Positions 16,852 to 25,727 of a stretch of DNA of 64,000 nt are shown in pieces. The position numbers were made by a program, and so were the translations under genes. The first letter of the stretch is position 1. Each line of letters begins with the position of its first letter. Below the pieces are notes generated by a model. That model saw only the letters and a program-made list of their open reading frames with translations, was not told the origin of the DNA and did no database searches. The stretch lies in assembly GCF_947499265.1 (NCBI RefSeq), contig NZ_CANMNK010000007.1, positions 248,001 to 312,000 on the forward strand. The letters run 5' to 3'. The stretch is from an uncultured Roseobacter sp. (lineage in GTDB: Bacteria > Pseudomonadota > Alphaproteobacteria > Rhodobacterales > Rhodobacteraceae).

Positions 16852-17130
16852 AATGTAGTTTTTCAAATGCAGATGGTGCGCCTTTCCGGCAACCGGGAAT
16901 TGGAACGTGTATTGGCAAATCTGAACGCGCGTCTGCGGTTGGTGTGTTGGGTCGACATGGAAGACTGGCGCGGGCTCACGTCGGCGCACCAATCGAAAGC
17001 GGTGACCACGCTGGCTGCGGGCGACGGGCCGTGGGCGGTTGCCGCGATGCGCGACCATATCAGCAGGCGGCGCGCGCAGGCAACGGAAGCCGCGCGCAAG
17101 ACCATCCTGCGCCTCAATGCTCCATCCTGA
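16852..17130 (+). pseudogene. GntR-family regulator remnant (C-terminal FCD domain only)
   Basis: About 90 residues resembling the end of a GntR/FadR-type effector domain: a segment like MVRLSGNRELERVLANLNAR, then an AHQSKAVTTLAAGDG helix pair, then AAMRDHISRRR, the His-bearing last helix that helps bind metal in FCD domains. No winged HTH precedes it; an in-frame TGA at 16759-16761 closes the frame upstream and residues before about 16850 look non-coding. It is therefore a 5'-truncated regulator, probably once the control gene of this catabolic region. The stretch 16495-17230 otherwise holds only the short minus ORF and a hairpin. Confidence 0.6.
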
Positions 17131-17230
17131 ACCGTGACACCCCGCCGAGGTGTTGGATTGTGATTGCCATCTCCGTCAGAAGCGGCTTTGCATGGCGCAT
17201 CGCGGCAAGGAATTGATCAGGAGGGGCAGC

Positions 17231-18301
17231 ATGGAACGCATCGTCGTATTGGGTCTGGGCAAGGTGGGCACACTGGCCGGTGAGCTTTTGCAATCTGCGG
17301 GGTTCACCGTCACGGGCATTGATATGCAGCGGAAAGCGTCGGATCTGCCGTTTGAGACCAAAACCCGCGATCTGTCGGACCCTGCGCAGTATGAGGATGA
17401 TCTGAACGCAGCGGATGCGGTTCTATCCTGTCTGCCCTATCATCTGAACACCTCCGTTGCGACAGTGGCGCATGCGGCGGGCATTCATTATTTCGACCTG
17501 ACCGAAGATGTGCCAACCACCAAGACCATTCTGGAGCTTTCCAAAAATGCCAAAGGGTTGATGGCGCCGCAATGTGGCCTGGCACCTGGATTTGTGGGCA
17601 TTGTCGGGGCCGATCTGATCAGCCAGTTTTCCGAATGTCGCGCCTGCAAAATGCGGGTGGGCGCGCTGCCACAACACCCCACGGGGTTGATGGGGTATTC
17701 GTTCAACTGGTCGCCGGAAGGCGTGGTAAACGAGTATCTGAACGACTGCGAGGTGCTGGAAGACGGCCAGATCAAATGGGTCTCGCCGATGGAATGGATC
17801 GAGAAACTCTACATCGATGGCACCGAGCTGGAGGCTTTCACTACCTCCGGCGGGCTTGGCACCATGTGCGAGACCTATCTGGGGCGCGTGCCAAATATCG
17901 ATTACAAAACAATGCGCTATCCAGGCCACGTGGATTTGATGAATTTCTTTTTCCATGAATTGCTGATGCGGGAACGCCGCCGCGAAGCGGGAGAGATATT
18001 GGTCAATGCCAAGCCGCCCGTTGAGGATGACATCGTCTATGTTCATGTCTCCGCCGAAGGCGAGATTGAGGGCAGGCTTGCACGGCGCGAATTCGTGCGG
18101 GGCTACAAACCGATCACCCTGGCGGGCAAGCGCCGCACGGCTATCGCCTGGACGACCGCGTCCTCGGTTGTGGGCATCATCGAGATGGTGCGCAAAGGCA
18201 CACTGCCCGATCAGGGGTTTCTGAAACAGGAAGACGTGCCACTCTCCGCCTTTCTGAAGACGCATACTGGCTCGGCCTACGCCGAACACGGAGCGTTTTA
18301 G
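17231..18301 (+). CDS. Saccharopine dehydrogenase-like oxidoreductase
   Basis: A 356-residue NAD(P)-dependent enzyme with an N-terminal Rossmann fold (VVLGLGKVGTLAGELL), ADAVLSCLPYHLN, and the family segment APQCGLAPGFVGIVGADL, matching saccharopine/lysine dehydrogenase-type proteins. The start is at 17231, set by CAGGAGGGGC, rather than the earlier in-frame ATG at 17150. It may act on an amino acid derived imine or secondary amine made by the neighbouring demethylation enzymes; that is inference from position. It is convergent with the racemase family gene with a 6-base gap. Confidence 0.8.
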   Translation: MERIVVLGLGKVGTLAGELLQSAGFTVTGIDMQRKASDLPFETKTRDLSDPAQYEDDLNAADAVLSCLPYHLNTSVATVAHAAGIHYFDLTEDVPTTKTILELSKNAKGLMAPQCGLAPGFVGIVGADLISQFSECRACKMRVGALPQHPTGLMGYSFNWSPEGVVNEYLNDCEVLEDGQIKWVSPMEWIEKLYIDGTELEAFTTSGGLGTMCETYLGRVPNIDYKTMRYPGHVDLMNFFFHELLMRERRREAGEILVNAKPPVEDDIVYVHVSAEGEIEGRLARREFVRGYKPITLAGKRRTAIAWTTASSVVGIIEMVRKGTLPDQGFLKQEDVPLSAFLKTHTGSAYAEHGAF

Positions 18302-18307
18302 GGGCTG

Positions 18308-19045
18308 TCAGCGCGGATCGTTCAACGCCCCTGCAAAACTGCGGGGTGACAGGGCGCTCTGAAACCACGTCACCAGGGTGTAGATGGAATAGACCGGCAG
18401 CCCGGTCGCCACCCGGATGTCGGACGCGTAGGGCACCATATTGGTGCACTCCAGAACGATGGCGCCGATGTCATCGTGTTCTGCGGTCAACGCGCGCGCG
18501 GCGTCGATCATGTCCAACCGGCAGGCCTCGAAGTCGATCTCATATTCATCGTCTAGGATGGTTTGCGAAAAGCAGCGTCCCCTCTCGGTGCCCATGATCG
18601 GCGTCTCGGGCGACACGCCCGCGCCTTTCAGATGATCCGGGGTCAGGCTTTCCTTGGAGATGGTCAGGATCCCAACGCGCTTGTTTGCAGGCAGGGTCTG
18701 GGCAATCATCGGCACCTGCATCAGGGATGAACTGGCCACGGGCACTCCCAGCGCCGTTTTGAGATCGTCCTGAAGGATCGACAAGAACCCGCAATTGGTG
18801 ACGATCCCGTCGCAGCCCATGCGCACCAGCGCCTGCGCCTCGTTGATGAAGGCATCGCGCATGGCGCGCGCGTCCCCTCGTACGATCAGATCAGGCGTCG
18901 CACCCTCAACCACGCGGTAGTGCACTGGAAAGGGCCAGGTCAGGGCGTTGCCGATGTCGCCGGGAATGCGCGGGAACCGTGTTTCCAGCATCAGAATACC
19001 GACTGTCGCACCGTAGACCGTCTTGCCCCCTGATTGTACGGTCAT
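18308..19045 (-). CDS. Asp/Glu racemase superfamily protein
   Basis: A 245-residue protein with both cysteines of the Asp/Glu/hydantoin racemase fold in place: VTNCGFLSILQ in the first half and VLECTNMVPYA in the second. GVPVASSSLMQVP and VGILTISKESLT fit the same fold. Start at 19045, preceded by GGGAGG. Members include aspartate racemases, hydantoin racemases and maleate isomerases; the exact reaction cannot be assigned. It is divergent from the ThDP enzyme gene, sharing a 137-base control region, and surrounded by amino-acid type oxidases, so an amino-acid or hydantoin-like substrate is plausible. Confidence 0.78.
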   Translation of the reverse strand: MTVQSGGKTVYGATVGILMLETRFPRIPGDIGNALTWPFPVHYRVVEGATPDLIVRGDARAMRDAFINEAQALVRMGCDGIVTNCGFLSILQDDLKTALGVPVASSSLMQVPMIAQTLPANKRVGILTISKESLTPDHLKGAGVSPETPIMGTERGRCFSQTILDDEYEIDFEACRLDMIDAARALTAEHDDIGAIVLECTNMVPYASDIRVATGLPVYSIYTLVTWFQSALSPRSFAGALNDPR

Positions 19046-19111
19046 CTGAAACCTCCCGAAATCTCTACGTTCCAAGCAGCGCAATTTGCTGTCAATGTCC
19101 AGCCCGGCGAT

Positions 19112-19133
19112 GTTTTCATCATCTTCTGAAAAC
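19112..19133. promoter_or_regulatory. Inverted repeat between divergent racemase-family and ThDP genes
   Basis: GTTTTC (19112-19117) and GAAAAC (19128-19133) are perfect arms with a 10-base spacer, in the 137-base region between two divergent starts. The spacing fits a dimeric regulator. No regulator can be assigned; the GntR remnant or LysR gene in the region are candidates. Confidence 0.35.
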
Positions 19134-19182
19134 GATACATATGGGCATGCAGGCTGGGTGGCCTGTTTTCCGAGGAGATGTG

Positions 19183-20883
19183 ATGACGGCAAACTCCCTC
19201 AACGGTGCCGAGGCGATGGTCCGAATGCTGGACGCGCATCAGGTGAAGCATGTCTTTGGGCTCTGCGGGGATACCAGCCTGCCATTCTATGATGCGATGC
19301 GTGGGCTCGACCATGGGATGACGCATGTGCTGACCCGTGATGAACGCTCGGCGGCCTATATGGCGGACGGCTATGCGCGGGTGACCGGCCGACCGGGCGT
19401 ATGCGAAGGGCCGTCCGGGGGTGGTGCCACCTATATTCTGCCGGGGCTGATTGAAGCGAGCGAGAGCTCATATGCGGTTCTGGGCATCACCACCGACATT
19501 TCGGTGGGCACCTATGGCAAGTACCCTCTGACCGAGGTGGATCAGGAGGCGCTGATGCGCCCGATGACCAAGTGGAATACCGTGATCAAACAGGCGACCC
19601 ATGTGCCGCGCATGGTGCGTGCGGCCTTTCGGGCCATGACAACAGGGCGGCCCGGTGCGGCGCATCTGGGTCTGCCCTATGACATCCAATATGACGCGGT
19701 CGACCCGGAGGATATCTGGGCAGATCCCATGCACCAAAGCTACCCCGCCTACCGCGCGGCCCCGGCCCCGGGCGCCGTCGAAGCCGCGCTCGACGCGATC
19801 TTGTCAGCGAAGTCCCCGGTGATTGTCTGTGGCGGCGGTGTTGTCATTGCCGGCGCGATGGCGGAACTCGACCGGTTGGCAACGCGCCTCGACCTTCCCG
19901 TGGTCACGTCGATCTCGGGGCAGGGGTCACTGGCGGAAACGCACCCGCAATCCGTTGGCGTGGTCGGCTCAAATGGCGGTACTGATGAAACATGGGAAGC
20001 GTTGGTGGGCGCGGATCTGGTGATTTTCATGGGCTGTCGTGCGGGCTCCACCACAACGGCGCGGTGGGAAGCGCCAAAGCCCGGTGGCAGGGTCGTGCAT
20101 TTTGACAGTGATCCGATGGTCATCGGCGCGAACTACCGCGCAGAAGTAGCGGTGGTGGCGGATTTGAAACTGGCCTTGGCGGCGGCGAACGCGGTGCTGG
20201 ACCGCAAGGGGCAGGGGCAGGGGCATGCGACCTTCGGTGGTGCAGCGGCGGCAGAGGACATCAAACGCCGAAAATTCGCGCAGTTTCAGACCTTGGCCAA
20301 CAGCAATGACGCCCCGATCCGACCGGAACGGGTGATTGCAACCCTGCAGCGCGTATTGCCGGAGGATGCCACCGTCGTGTCCGATCCTGGCACCAGTTGC
20401 CCGTATTTCTCGGCCTACTATCAACTGCCAAGGGCCGGGCGCTATTTCATCACCAACCGGGCGCATGGGGCGCTCGGCTATGCGATGTCGGCGGCGCTGG
20501 GCGCGTGGTACGGCAGGCCGGAGAGCAAGATCGTCGCGCTGATGGGCGACGGCTCCTTCGGGTTCACCTGCGGCGAGCTGGAAACGGTATGCCGCGCGCG
20601 CGCCAACATCACCTACATCGTCTTTTCCAACAGCAATTTCGGTTGGATCAAGGCAAGCCAGAAGGACGACAAGGGCGCGCGTTATCACAACGTGGATTTC
20701 ACCCGCGTGGATCAGGCCGCGGTCGCTGCGGCTTACGGTGTCACGTCCTGGAAAGTCGAGGCTCCGGAGGATCTGGAGGCGGTGCTGCGCCGCGCGATTG
20801 CCCATGACGGCCCAACCCTGGTGGATATCATCACGCAACCGCTTGAAGAGAGCAACGCACCGGTGCGCCGCTGGATGGGCTGA
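19183..20883 (+). CDS. Thiamine diphosphate-dependent enzyme, acetolactate synthase-like
   Basis: A 566-residue three-domain ThDP enzyme. The N-terminal Pyr domain has FGLCGDTSLPFYDAM and the activating Glu in RDERSAAYMADGYAR. The central domain runs from about residue 190 (PVIVCGGGVVIAGA). The C-terminal PP domain has the metal/ThDP motif GDGSFGFTCGELETV and SNSNFGWIK. The ATG at 19183 follows CGAGGAG; the longer frame from 18979 lies in the divergent promoter. Related enzymes include acetolactate synthase, glyoxylate carboligase and sulfopyruvate/sulfoacetaldehyde enzymes. The substrate is not clear, but C-C chemistry on a 2-oxo acid or aldehyde from the demethylated skeleton is likely. Confidence 0.85.
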   Translation: MTANSLNGAEAMVRMLDAHQVKHVFGLCGDTSLPFYDAMRGLDHGMTHVLTRDERSAAYMADGYARVTGRPGVCEGPSGGGATYILPGLIEASESSYAVLGITTDISVGTYGKYPLTEVDQEALMRPMTKWNTVIKQATHVPRMVRAAFRAMTTGRPGAAHLGLPYDIQYDAVDPEDIWADPMHQSYPAYRAAPAPGAVEAALDAILSAKSPVIVCGGGVVIAGAMAELDRLATRLDLPVVTSISGQGSLAETHPQSVGVVGSNGGTDETWEALVGADLVIFMGCRAGSTTTARWEAPKPGGRVVHFDSDPMVIGANYRAEVAVVADLKLALAAANAVLDRKGQGQGHATFGGAAAAEDIKRRKFAQFQTLANSNDAPIRPERVIATLQRVLPEDATVVSDPGTSCPYFSAYYQLPRAGRYFITNRAHGALGYAMSAALGAWYGRPESKIVALMGDGSFGFTCGELETVCRARANITYIVFSNSNFGWIKASQKDDKGARYHNVDFTRVDQAAVAAAYGVTSWKVEAPEDLEAVLRRAIAHDGPTLVDIITQPLEESNAPVRRWMG

Positions 20884-20989
20884 TGGTCCTGATCGTGAAA
20901 ACGGATTGACGAACACATGCGTGCCGTCATTGTGACGGAACCCTCGGGCGCAGTCTCGGATCAGGAACAACAGGCAGGCAAGCTCAACC

Positions 20990-22234
20990 GTGACACAGAA
21001 AATTATCATCGTCGGGGCCGGTATTGTGGGCGTCTCTACGGGAATCTGGCTGAAACGGTTTGGTGCGGATGTCACTCTTCTGGATCGCGCGGCGCCGGGT
21101 CAGGGAACCTCCTATGGCAATGCAGGTGTTTTGGCCGCCTGCTCGATGGTGCCGGTGACCGCGCCGGGGCTGGTGCGAAAAGCACCGGGCATGTTGCTGG
21201 ACGCGAATTTCCCCCTGTTTCTGCGCTGGTCTTACCTGCCGAAACTGGCACCCTGGCTGATGAAATACCTCGGCCATGCCAGTGATACCGAAACCCGCCG
21301 GATTGCTGCAGGTTTGACGCCGATTGTCGCGGATGCGGTGGAACAGCACAAAGCGCTGACCGATGGTACAGAGGCCGCGCATTGGGTCACCGACAGCGAT
21401 TACCACTTCGCCTATGCGGATCGCGCGGCTTTTGAAGCGGACAGCTATACCTGGTCGCTGCGGCGTCAGGCCGGGTTCGAGCCGCACCTGCGTGAAGGCG
21501 CAGAGGTGCAGGCGGCGGAGCCCAATCTATCCACCACCATCGGCTGTCTGGCGACGATGAAAGACCATGGGTTTATTCGGGATCCTGGCGGCTACGTCAC
21601 TGCACTGGCCGAGGTCTTCACCAGGATGGGCGGGCAGATCCGCGAGACAGAAGTGGTGGACTTCGAGATAACAGGCGGGCGCATTGCGTCGGTGGTGACA
21701 AAAGAGGGTGCGATGCCCTGCGACAGGGCCATTCTGGCGACGGGTGTCTGGTCAAAGCCGTTGATGCGCAAACTGCGGCTTTCGGTGCCGCTGGAAAGCG
21801 AACGCGGCTACCACATCGTCTTTGAAGGGGCAGAAAGCGGGCCAGACGCGCCGACAATGGTGGCCAGCGGCAAATTCGTGGCGACCCCCATGGCGGCAGG
21901 TCTGCGCTGTGCGGGGATTGTCGAGTTCGGCGGGTTGGAGGCCGCGCCTTCCAGAGCGCCCTTCGCGCTGCTGCGTCGGAAGGTCAAAGAGGCCTATCCC
22001 AACTTGACCTATGGGCGCGAAGAGGAATGGATGGGCCATCGGCCAGCGCCTGCGGACAGTTTGCCGCTGATCGGTGAGATTGGGCAAACCGGTGTGATAA
22101 CGGCCTTTGGTCACCACCACATCGGATTGACCGGAGGGCCAAAGACCGGGCGGCTGGTGGCCTCCATGCTTACCGGGCGTGCGCCGAACATCGATCTGAA
22201 ACCCTATGCACCCGACCGCTTTGCGACCCGTTAG
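20990..22234 (+). CDS. DadA-like FAD-dependent amino acid dehydrogenase
   Basis: A 414-residue flavoprotein of the D-amino acid dehydrogenase/glycine oxidase type. The N-terminal FAD motif is IIIVGAGIVGVSTGIWLKRFG; TSYGNAGVL matches DadA-like proteins; the C-terminal FAD contact lies in WMGHRPAPADSLPLIGE and GHHHIGLTGGP. It starts with GTG at 20990 behind GGCAGG. It probably oxidises a D-amino acid or secondary amine at the membrane. Co-directional with the ThDP gene (106-base gap) and close to a racemase family gene, which would fit D/L interconversion of one substrate. Confidence 0.83.
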   Translation: MTQKIIIVGAGIVGVSTGIWLKRFGADVTLLDRAAPGQGTSYGNAGVLAACSMVPVTAPGLVRKAPGMLLDANFPLFLRWSYLPKLAPWLMKYLGHASDTETRRIAAGLTPIVADAVEQHKALTDGTEAAHWVTDSDYHFAYADRAAFEADSYTWSLRRQAGFEPHLREGAEVQAAEPNLSTTIGCLATMKDHGFIRDPGGYVTALAEVFTRMGGQIRETEVVDFEITGGRIASVVTKEGAMPCDRAILATGVWSKPLMRKLRLSVPLESERGYHIVFEGAESGPDAPTMVASGKFVATPMAAGLRCAGIVEFGGLEAAPSRAPFALLRRKVKEAYPNLTYGREEEWMGHRPAPADSLPLIGEIGQTGVITAFGHHHIGLTGGPKTGRLVASMLTGRAPNIDLKPYAPDRFATR

Positions 22235-22344
22235 GGTTTGACAGCCCGAGGCCCGCATTGCCATCGGCGGATGGATCCAGCTTGAAAGCGTCTCTCGTTT
22301 AGGTTGATTTTGAACGGATTTTAGCGGACGCTGGTGCCTATCGC

Positions 22345-22374
22345 GCCGCAACAGATTTCGTTGCAGGTTGCGGC
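22345..22374 (+). promoter_or_regulatory. Inverted repeat in the leader of the PQQ dehydrogenase gene
   Basis: GCCGCAAC (22345-22352) and GTTGCGGC (22367-22374) are perfect 8-base arms with a 14-base spacer, which itself contains a second GTTGC match. It sits about 130 bases upstream of the PQQ dehydrogenase start, in the 272-base gap after the DadA-like gene. It could be an operator or an mRNA hairpin. Nothing else of note was seen in the gap beyond a TTGACA near 22476. Confidence 0.35.
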
Positions 22375-22506
22375 CTGCTGCGATCTGAAAGTGGGGGTGT
22401 TGCCCCTCCGAACACGGCACAAAAACATCAAAAAGCGGTATCTCAAGCCGCACGACCCCGTGACTTTGGCGTGCTTTGACAACCTGTAATTCAATGGGAG
22501 GAAAAT

Positions 22507-24597
22507 ATGAGATTTTGGTATTGGGCGGTCTGCGCCCTTTCTGCAGCGGGGCTGGCATCAGCCGAACCCCTGAGCGAAGACCGGATACGCGACATCACCG
22601 GGGGCATTGATACAGCGGCGATCATTGAGAACGCCTCCGAGACGCGAAATTGGCTGAATTACGGGTTGGATTATGCAGAGACACGGCACTCTAAACTGAC
22701 CGCAATCAACACCGAGAATGTGGGCGAATTGGGTCTTGTCTGGTCACATGACATGCAGTCGCGGCGGGGTGTCGAAGCAACGCCGATTGTGGTGGATGGG
22801 GTGATGTATGTCACCGGTTCCTGGTCGATCGTGCATGCGCTGGATGCGGTCACAGGGGAGGAATTGTGGGTCTATGACCCGGAAGTGCCAAGAGAGTACG
22901 CCCACAAGGGCTGTTGCGACGTGGTGAACAGGGGTGTGGCGATCTACGAAGGCACGGTTTTTGTCGGTGCCTATGATGGCTATCTGCACGCGATTGACGC
23001 GGCCACCGGCGCGCAGATCTGGAAAACCGACACCATCGAGAACCGCGAGATGTCTTACACGATCACCGGCGCGCCGCGCGTGATCGATGGGCGTGTGATC
23101 ATCGGCAACGGCGGCGCGGAGTTTGGCGTGCGCGGCTATGTCAGCGCCTATGACGCTGAATCCGGCGCGATGGACTGGCGGTGGTATGTCGTCCCCGGTG
23201 ACCCGGCAGAGGGATATGAGGATGCGTCAATGGAAGCGGCGGCAGCCACCTGGGACGCGTTTGCGGAATACTGGAAAGCCGGTGGCGGTGGCACGATCTG
23301 GGATGCGATGGCCTATGATCCGGAGCTTGGGCTGCTCTATGTGGGCACAGGCAATGGCTCCCCGTGGAACCGGCATCTGCGCTCTCCGGGTGGGGGTGAC
23401 AACCTCTATCTCGCATCGATTGTCGCGCTTGACCCGGCCACGGGGGAATACCAATGGCACTACCAGAATACGCCCGGCGATACCTGGGATTACACCTCCA
23501 CGCAGCATATCATTCTGGCCGATCTTGAAATCGATGGTGCCAAGCGCAAGGTGCTGATGCAGGCTCCGAAAAACGGCTTCTTCTACGTGATCGATAGAAC
23601 GAATGGGGCGTTCATCTCGGCAGAGCCCTTTGTCGAAGTGACCTGGGCCACGGGCTATGATGAAAACGGGCGGCCCATTGAGGCCGAAGGTGCGCGCTCT
23701 AAAACCGATCCGTGGGAGACCATCCCCTCGGCCTACGGCGCGCACAACTGGCACCCGATGAGCTTCAACCCTGAGACCGGGCTGGTCTACATCCCCGCCC
23801 AAGGCGTGCCTTTGGTGCAATCGACCGACCCCGCCTGGGAGCTCAATTCGCATAAACCCATGTCCACCATGTCCGGCGTCGGCTGGAACCTGGGGTATCT
23901 GTTCAACGTGGTCGCACCTGAGGCCACGGCCTTTGGGCACCTGCTGGCCTGGGACCCGGTCGCCCAAAAAGAAGCTTGGCGCGCGGAATACGTCTCCCCC
24001 TGGAATGGCGGCACGCTGACGACGGCGGGCGGTCTGGTGTTTCAGGGCACCGCGGACGGGCGTTTCATGGCCTATGACGCGGCCACGGGGGAGGTCTTGT
24101 GGCAAACCCCTGTGGGCTCGGGCGTCGTGGCGGCCCCCGCGACATGGGAGAAGGATGGCACCCAATATGTGACTATTGCCGTCGGCTGGGGCGGTGTTTA
24201 TGGCATGATGCAGCGGGCCACGGATAAGGTCGGTCCGGGGCGTGTCTATACCTTCAAAATTGGCGGCGATGCGCCCTTGCCTGAGACCGTAAAGAGCGAG
24301 CGGCTCACACTTGTCGAAGGGGTGCCCTATAATCCGGATCACGTGGGGGACGGGTTGGCGATCTACGTGTCCAACTGCCTTTTCTGCCACGGGGTGCCGG
24401 GTGTGAATAACGGCGGTGGCGTGCCCAATCTGGGCTATTCGGATGCTGACCTGCTGATGAATGCCAGTGATATCGTTCTGGGCGGCAGCATGGTGGCCGG
24501 TGGCATGCCATCGTTTGCGGACAAGCTGACCGAAGAGGATGTGGAAAAGCTGATCGCCTTTGTCCAGGGCACAGCGGATGCGGTGCGTCCGCAATAG
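22507..24597 (+). CDS. PQQ-dependent quinohemoprotein alcohol dehydrogenase with C-terminal cytochrome c domain
   Basis: A 696-residue periplasmic enzyme. A signal peptide (about 20 residues, ending GLASAEP) precedes an eight-bladed propeller. Cys136-Cys137 form the vicinal disulfide over PQQ (GCCDVV). Asp328 in DTWDYTS is the likely catalytic base; Thr330 occupies the position where lanthanide-dependent enzymes have an extra Asp, so a calcium-type enzyme is predicted. The tail holds a class I cytochrome c with CLFCH at residues 624-628. GGGAGGAAAAT precedes the ATG. It oxidises an alcohol or aldehyde and passes electrons to the respiratory chain. No PQQ synthesis genes are in the window. The substrate is unknown; its location suggests an alcohol arising from choline-like or amine compounds. 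Confidence 0.9.
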   Translation: MRFWYWAVCALSAAGLASAEPLSEDRIRDITGGIDTAAIIENASETRNWLNYGLDYAETRHSKLTAINTENVGELGLVWSHDMQSRRGVEATPIVVDGVMYVTGSWSIVHALDAVTGEELWVYDPEVPREYAHKGCCDVVNRGVAIYEGTVFVGAYDGYLHAIDAATGAQIWKTDTIENREMSYTITGAPRVIDGRVIIGNGGAEFGVRGYVSAYDAESGAMDWRWYVVPGDPAEGYEDASMEAAAATWDAFAEYWKAGGGGTIWDAMAYDPELGLLYVGTGNGSPWNRHLRSPGGGDNLYLASIVALDPATGEYQWHYQNTPGDTWDYTSTQHIILADLEIDGAKRKVLMQAPKNGFFYVIDRTNGAFISAEPFVEVTWATGYDENGRPIEAEGARSKTDPWETIPSAYGAHNWHPMSFNPETGLVYIPAQGVPLVQSTDPAWELNSHKPMSTMSGVGWNLGYLFNVVAPEATAFGHLLAWDPVAQKEAWRAEYVSPWNGGTLTTAGGLVFQGTADGRFMAYDAATGEVLWQTPVGSGVVAAPATWEKDGTQYVTIAVGWGGVYGMMQRATDKVGPGRVYTFKIGGDAPLPETVKSERLTLVEGVPYNPDHVGDGLAIYVSNCLFCHGVPGVNNGGGVPNLGYSDADLLMNASDIVLGGSMVAGGMPSFADKLTEEDVEKLIAFVQGTADAVRPQ

Positions 24598-24684
24598 CAA
24601 AACACGGTCGCGCGGCACGGCATTCATGTCGCGCAACCAACCTCTGACGCCCCAGATCGCCACATGTGGATGGTGGCGCTGCCG

Positions 24685-24708
24685 GGTTCGGTCTAGATTG
24701 ACCGGACC
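24685..24708 (+). promoter_or_regulatory. Palindrome upstream of the LysR gene
   Basis: GGTTCGGTC (24685-24693) and GACCGGACC (24700-24708) match at 8 of 9 positions, with a 6-base spacer; the odd pair would be U-G in plus-strand RNA. It lies between the PQQ dehydrogenase stop and the LysR start, 38 bases before the ATG. It may be an autoregulatory operator or a terminator-like hairpin; there is no T-run. Confidence 0.4.
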
Positions 24709-24746
24709 AGAGACTGTGGCGCATGCCACCCGAGGCAAGGCGGCTG

Positions 24747-25727
24747 ATGAAGATTTCCCAGATGAACCTGACGGCTTTGGCCGTTTTCTCTCGCACAGCG
24801 GAGCATGGCTCCGTGAGCCGGGCAGCGCAGGAAACCGGTCTTTCGTCGAGCACGGCGTCACATCATCTGCGCAAGCTTGAAGAACTGATGGGTGTGGCCC
24901 TCTTTGACCACCAGCGCCGCCCCCTGACCCTGACGACCGAAGGGGAAACCTTTCTGCCGCGGGTCCTTGCGGCGCTGAGCGCGTTGGAGCAGGGAGCGAC
25001 GGAAACACTGTCAGGCGCGCTTGGCACCACCCGGCAATTGCGCATGGCGATGGTGGAGGATTTCGACAGCGAAATCTCTCCCGAATTGGCCCGGCATCTG
25101 GCGGTGGCGCTGCCCCGGTGCACATTCGAGCATCTTACGCGGCCCAGCCACGAGGTCATCTCGCTCGTCAAGGCACGCGACATAGACGTGGGTGTCGGGA
25201 CCGAGCCAACCTTTGGCGTGGATGACATCACCAGCTTTCCATTGCTGCGCGACCCCTTTGTGCTTGTGGTACCGCGTGGGTTGGCCCACCCCGCTGAGGC
25301 CTATCTGGAAAACACCACCGGCCTACCTTTTTTGCGTTACAGCCACCGGCAGATCATGAGCACCCGGATCGAGACGCAGTTGCAACGCATGCGCGTGCAG
25401 CTGCCGCAACGGTTCGAGTTCGAGAGCAACCAATCGCTGCTAGGGCTCGTCGCGGATGGTGCGGGATGGACGATTACAACGCCCACCAACTATCTGCGCG
25501 GTCGCAGGTTTCACCGGCAGGTTTCCCTGCTGCCGTTTCCCGGCAGCGACTTTGGCCGCACTCTGTCGATTTACCTCGCAAAAGGGTACTCGATGGATGT
25601 GCTTGAATTGATCGATGTCACGTTGCGGCGACTGATCGAAGCGCGTGCCATTGACCCGTTGATTGCCGACTATCCCTGGCTGCGCGAACAGTTTCGGCTC
25701 TTGCCGCGCATTACGCCAGTATCTTGA
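24747..25727 (+). CDS. LysR-family transcriptional regulator
   Basis: A 326-residue LysR protein. The N-terminal HTH (residues about 8-65) reads ALAVFSRTAEHGSVSRAAQE then LSSSTASHHLRKLEELMGV; the effector domain follows. The start at 24747 (Met-Lys-Ile-Ser) is preferred over 24723 because GAGGCAAGG precedes it. Its stop overlaps the end of the convergent second MttB gene by 17 bases. It is well placed to control the divergent MttB/flavoprotein pair whose promoter lies at 27238-27424, and perhaps the PQQ dehydrogenase gene upstream. The co-inducer is unknown. Confidence 0.88.
   Translation: MKISQMNLTALAVFSRTAEHGSVSRAAQETGLSSSTASHHLRKLEELMGVALFDHQRRPLTLTTEGETFLPRVLAALSALEQGATETLSGALGTTRQLRMAMVEDFDSEISPELARHLAVALPRCTFEHLTRPSHEVISLVKARDIDVGVGTEPTFGVDDITSFPLLRDPFVLVVPRGLAHPAEAYLENTTGLPFLRYSHRQIMSTRIETQLQRMRVQLPQRFEFESNQSLLGLVADGAGWTITTPTNYLRGRRFHRQVSLLPFPGSDFGRTLSIYLAKGYSMDVLELIDVTLRRLIEARAIDPLIADYPWLREQFRLLPRITPVS

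Noticed and set aside
23227-25125. Long minus-strand open frame (632 codons) opposite the PQQ dehydrogenase and LysR genes
   Set aside because: It is antisense to two genes with clear family motifs; its translation is rich in Arg, His and Pro, lacks any domain, and is explained by GC-rich codon bias of the real frame.
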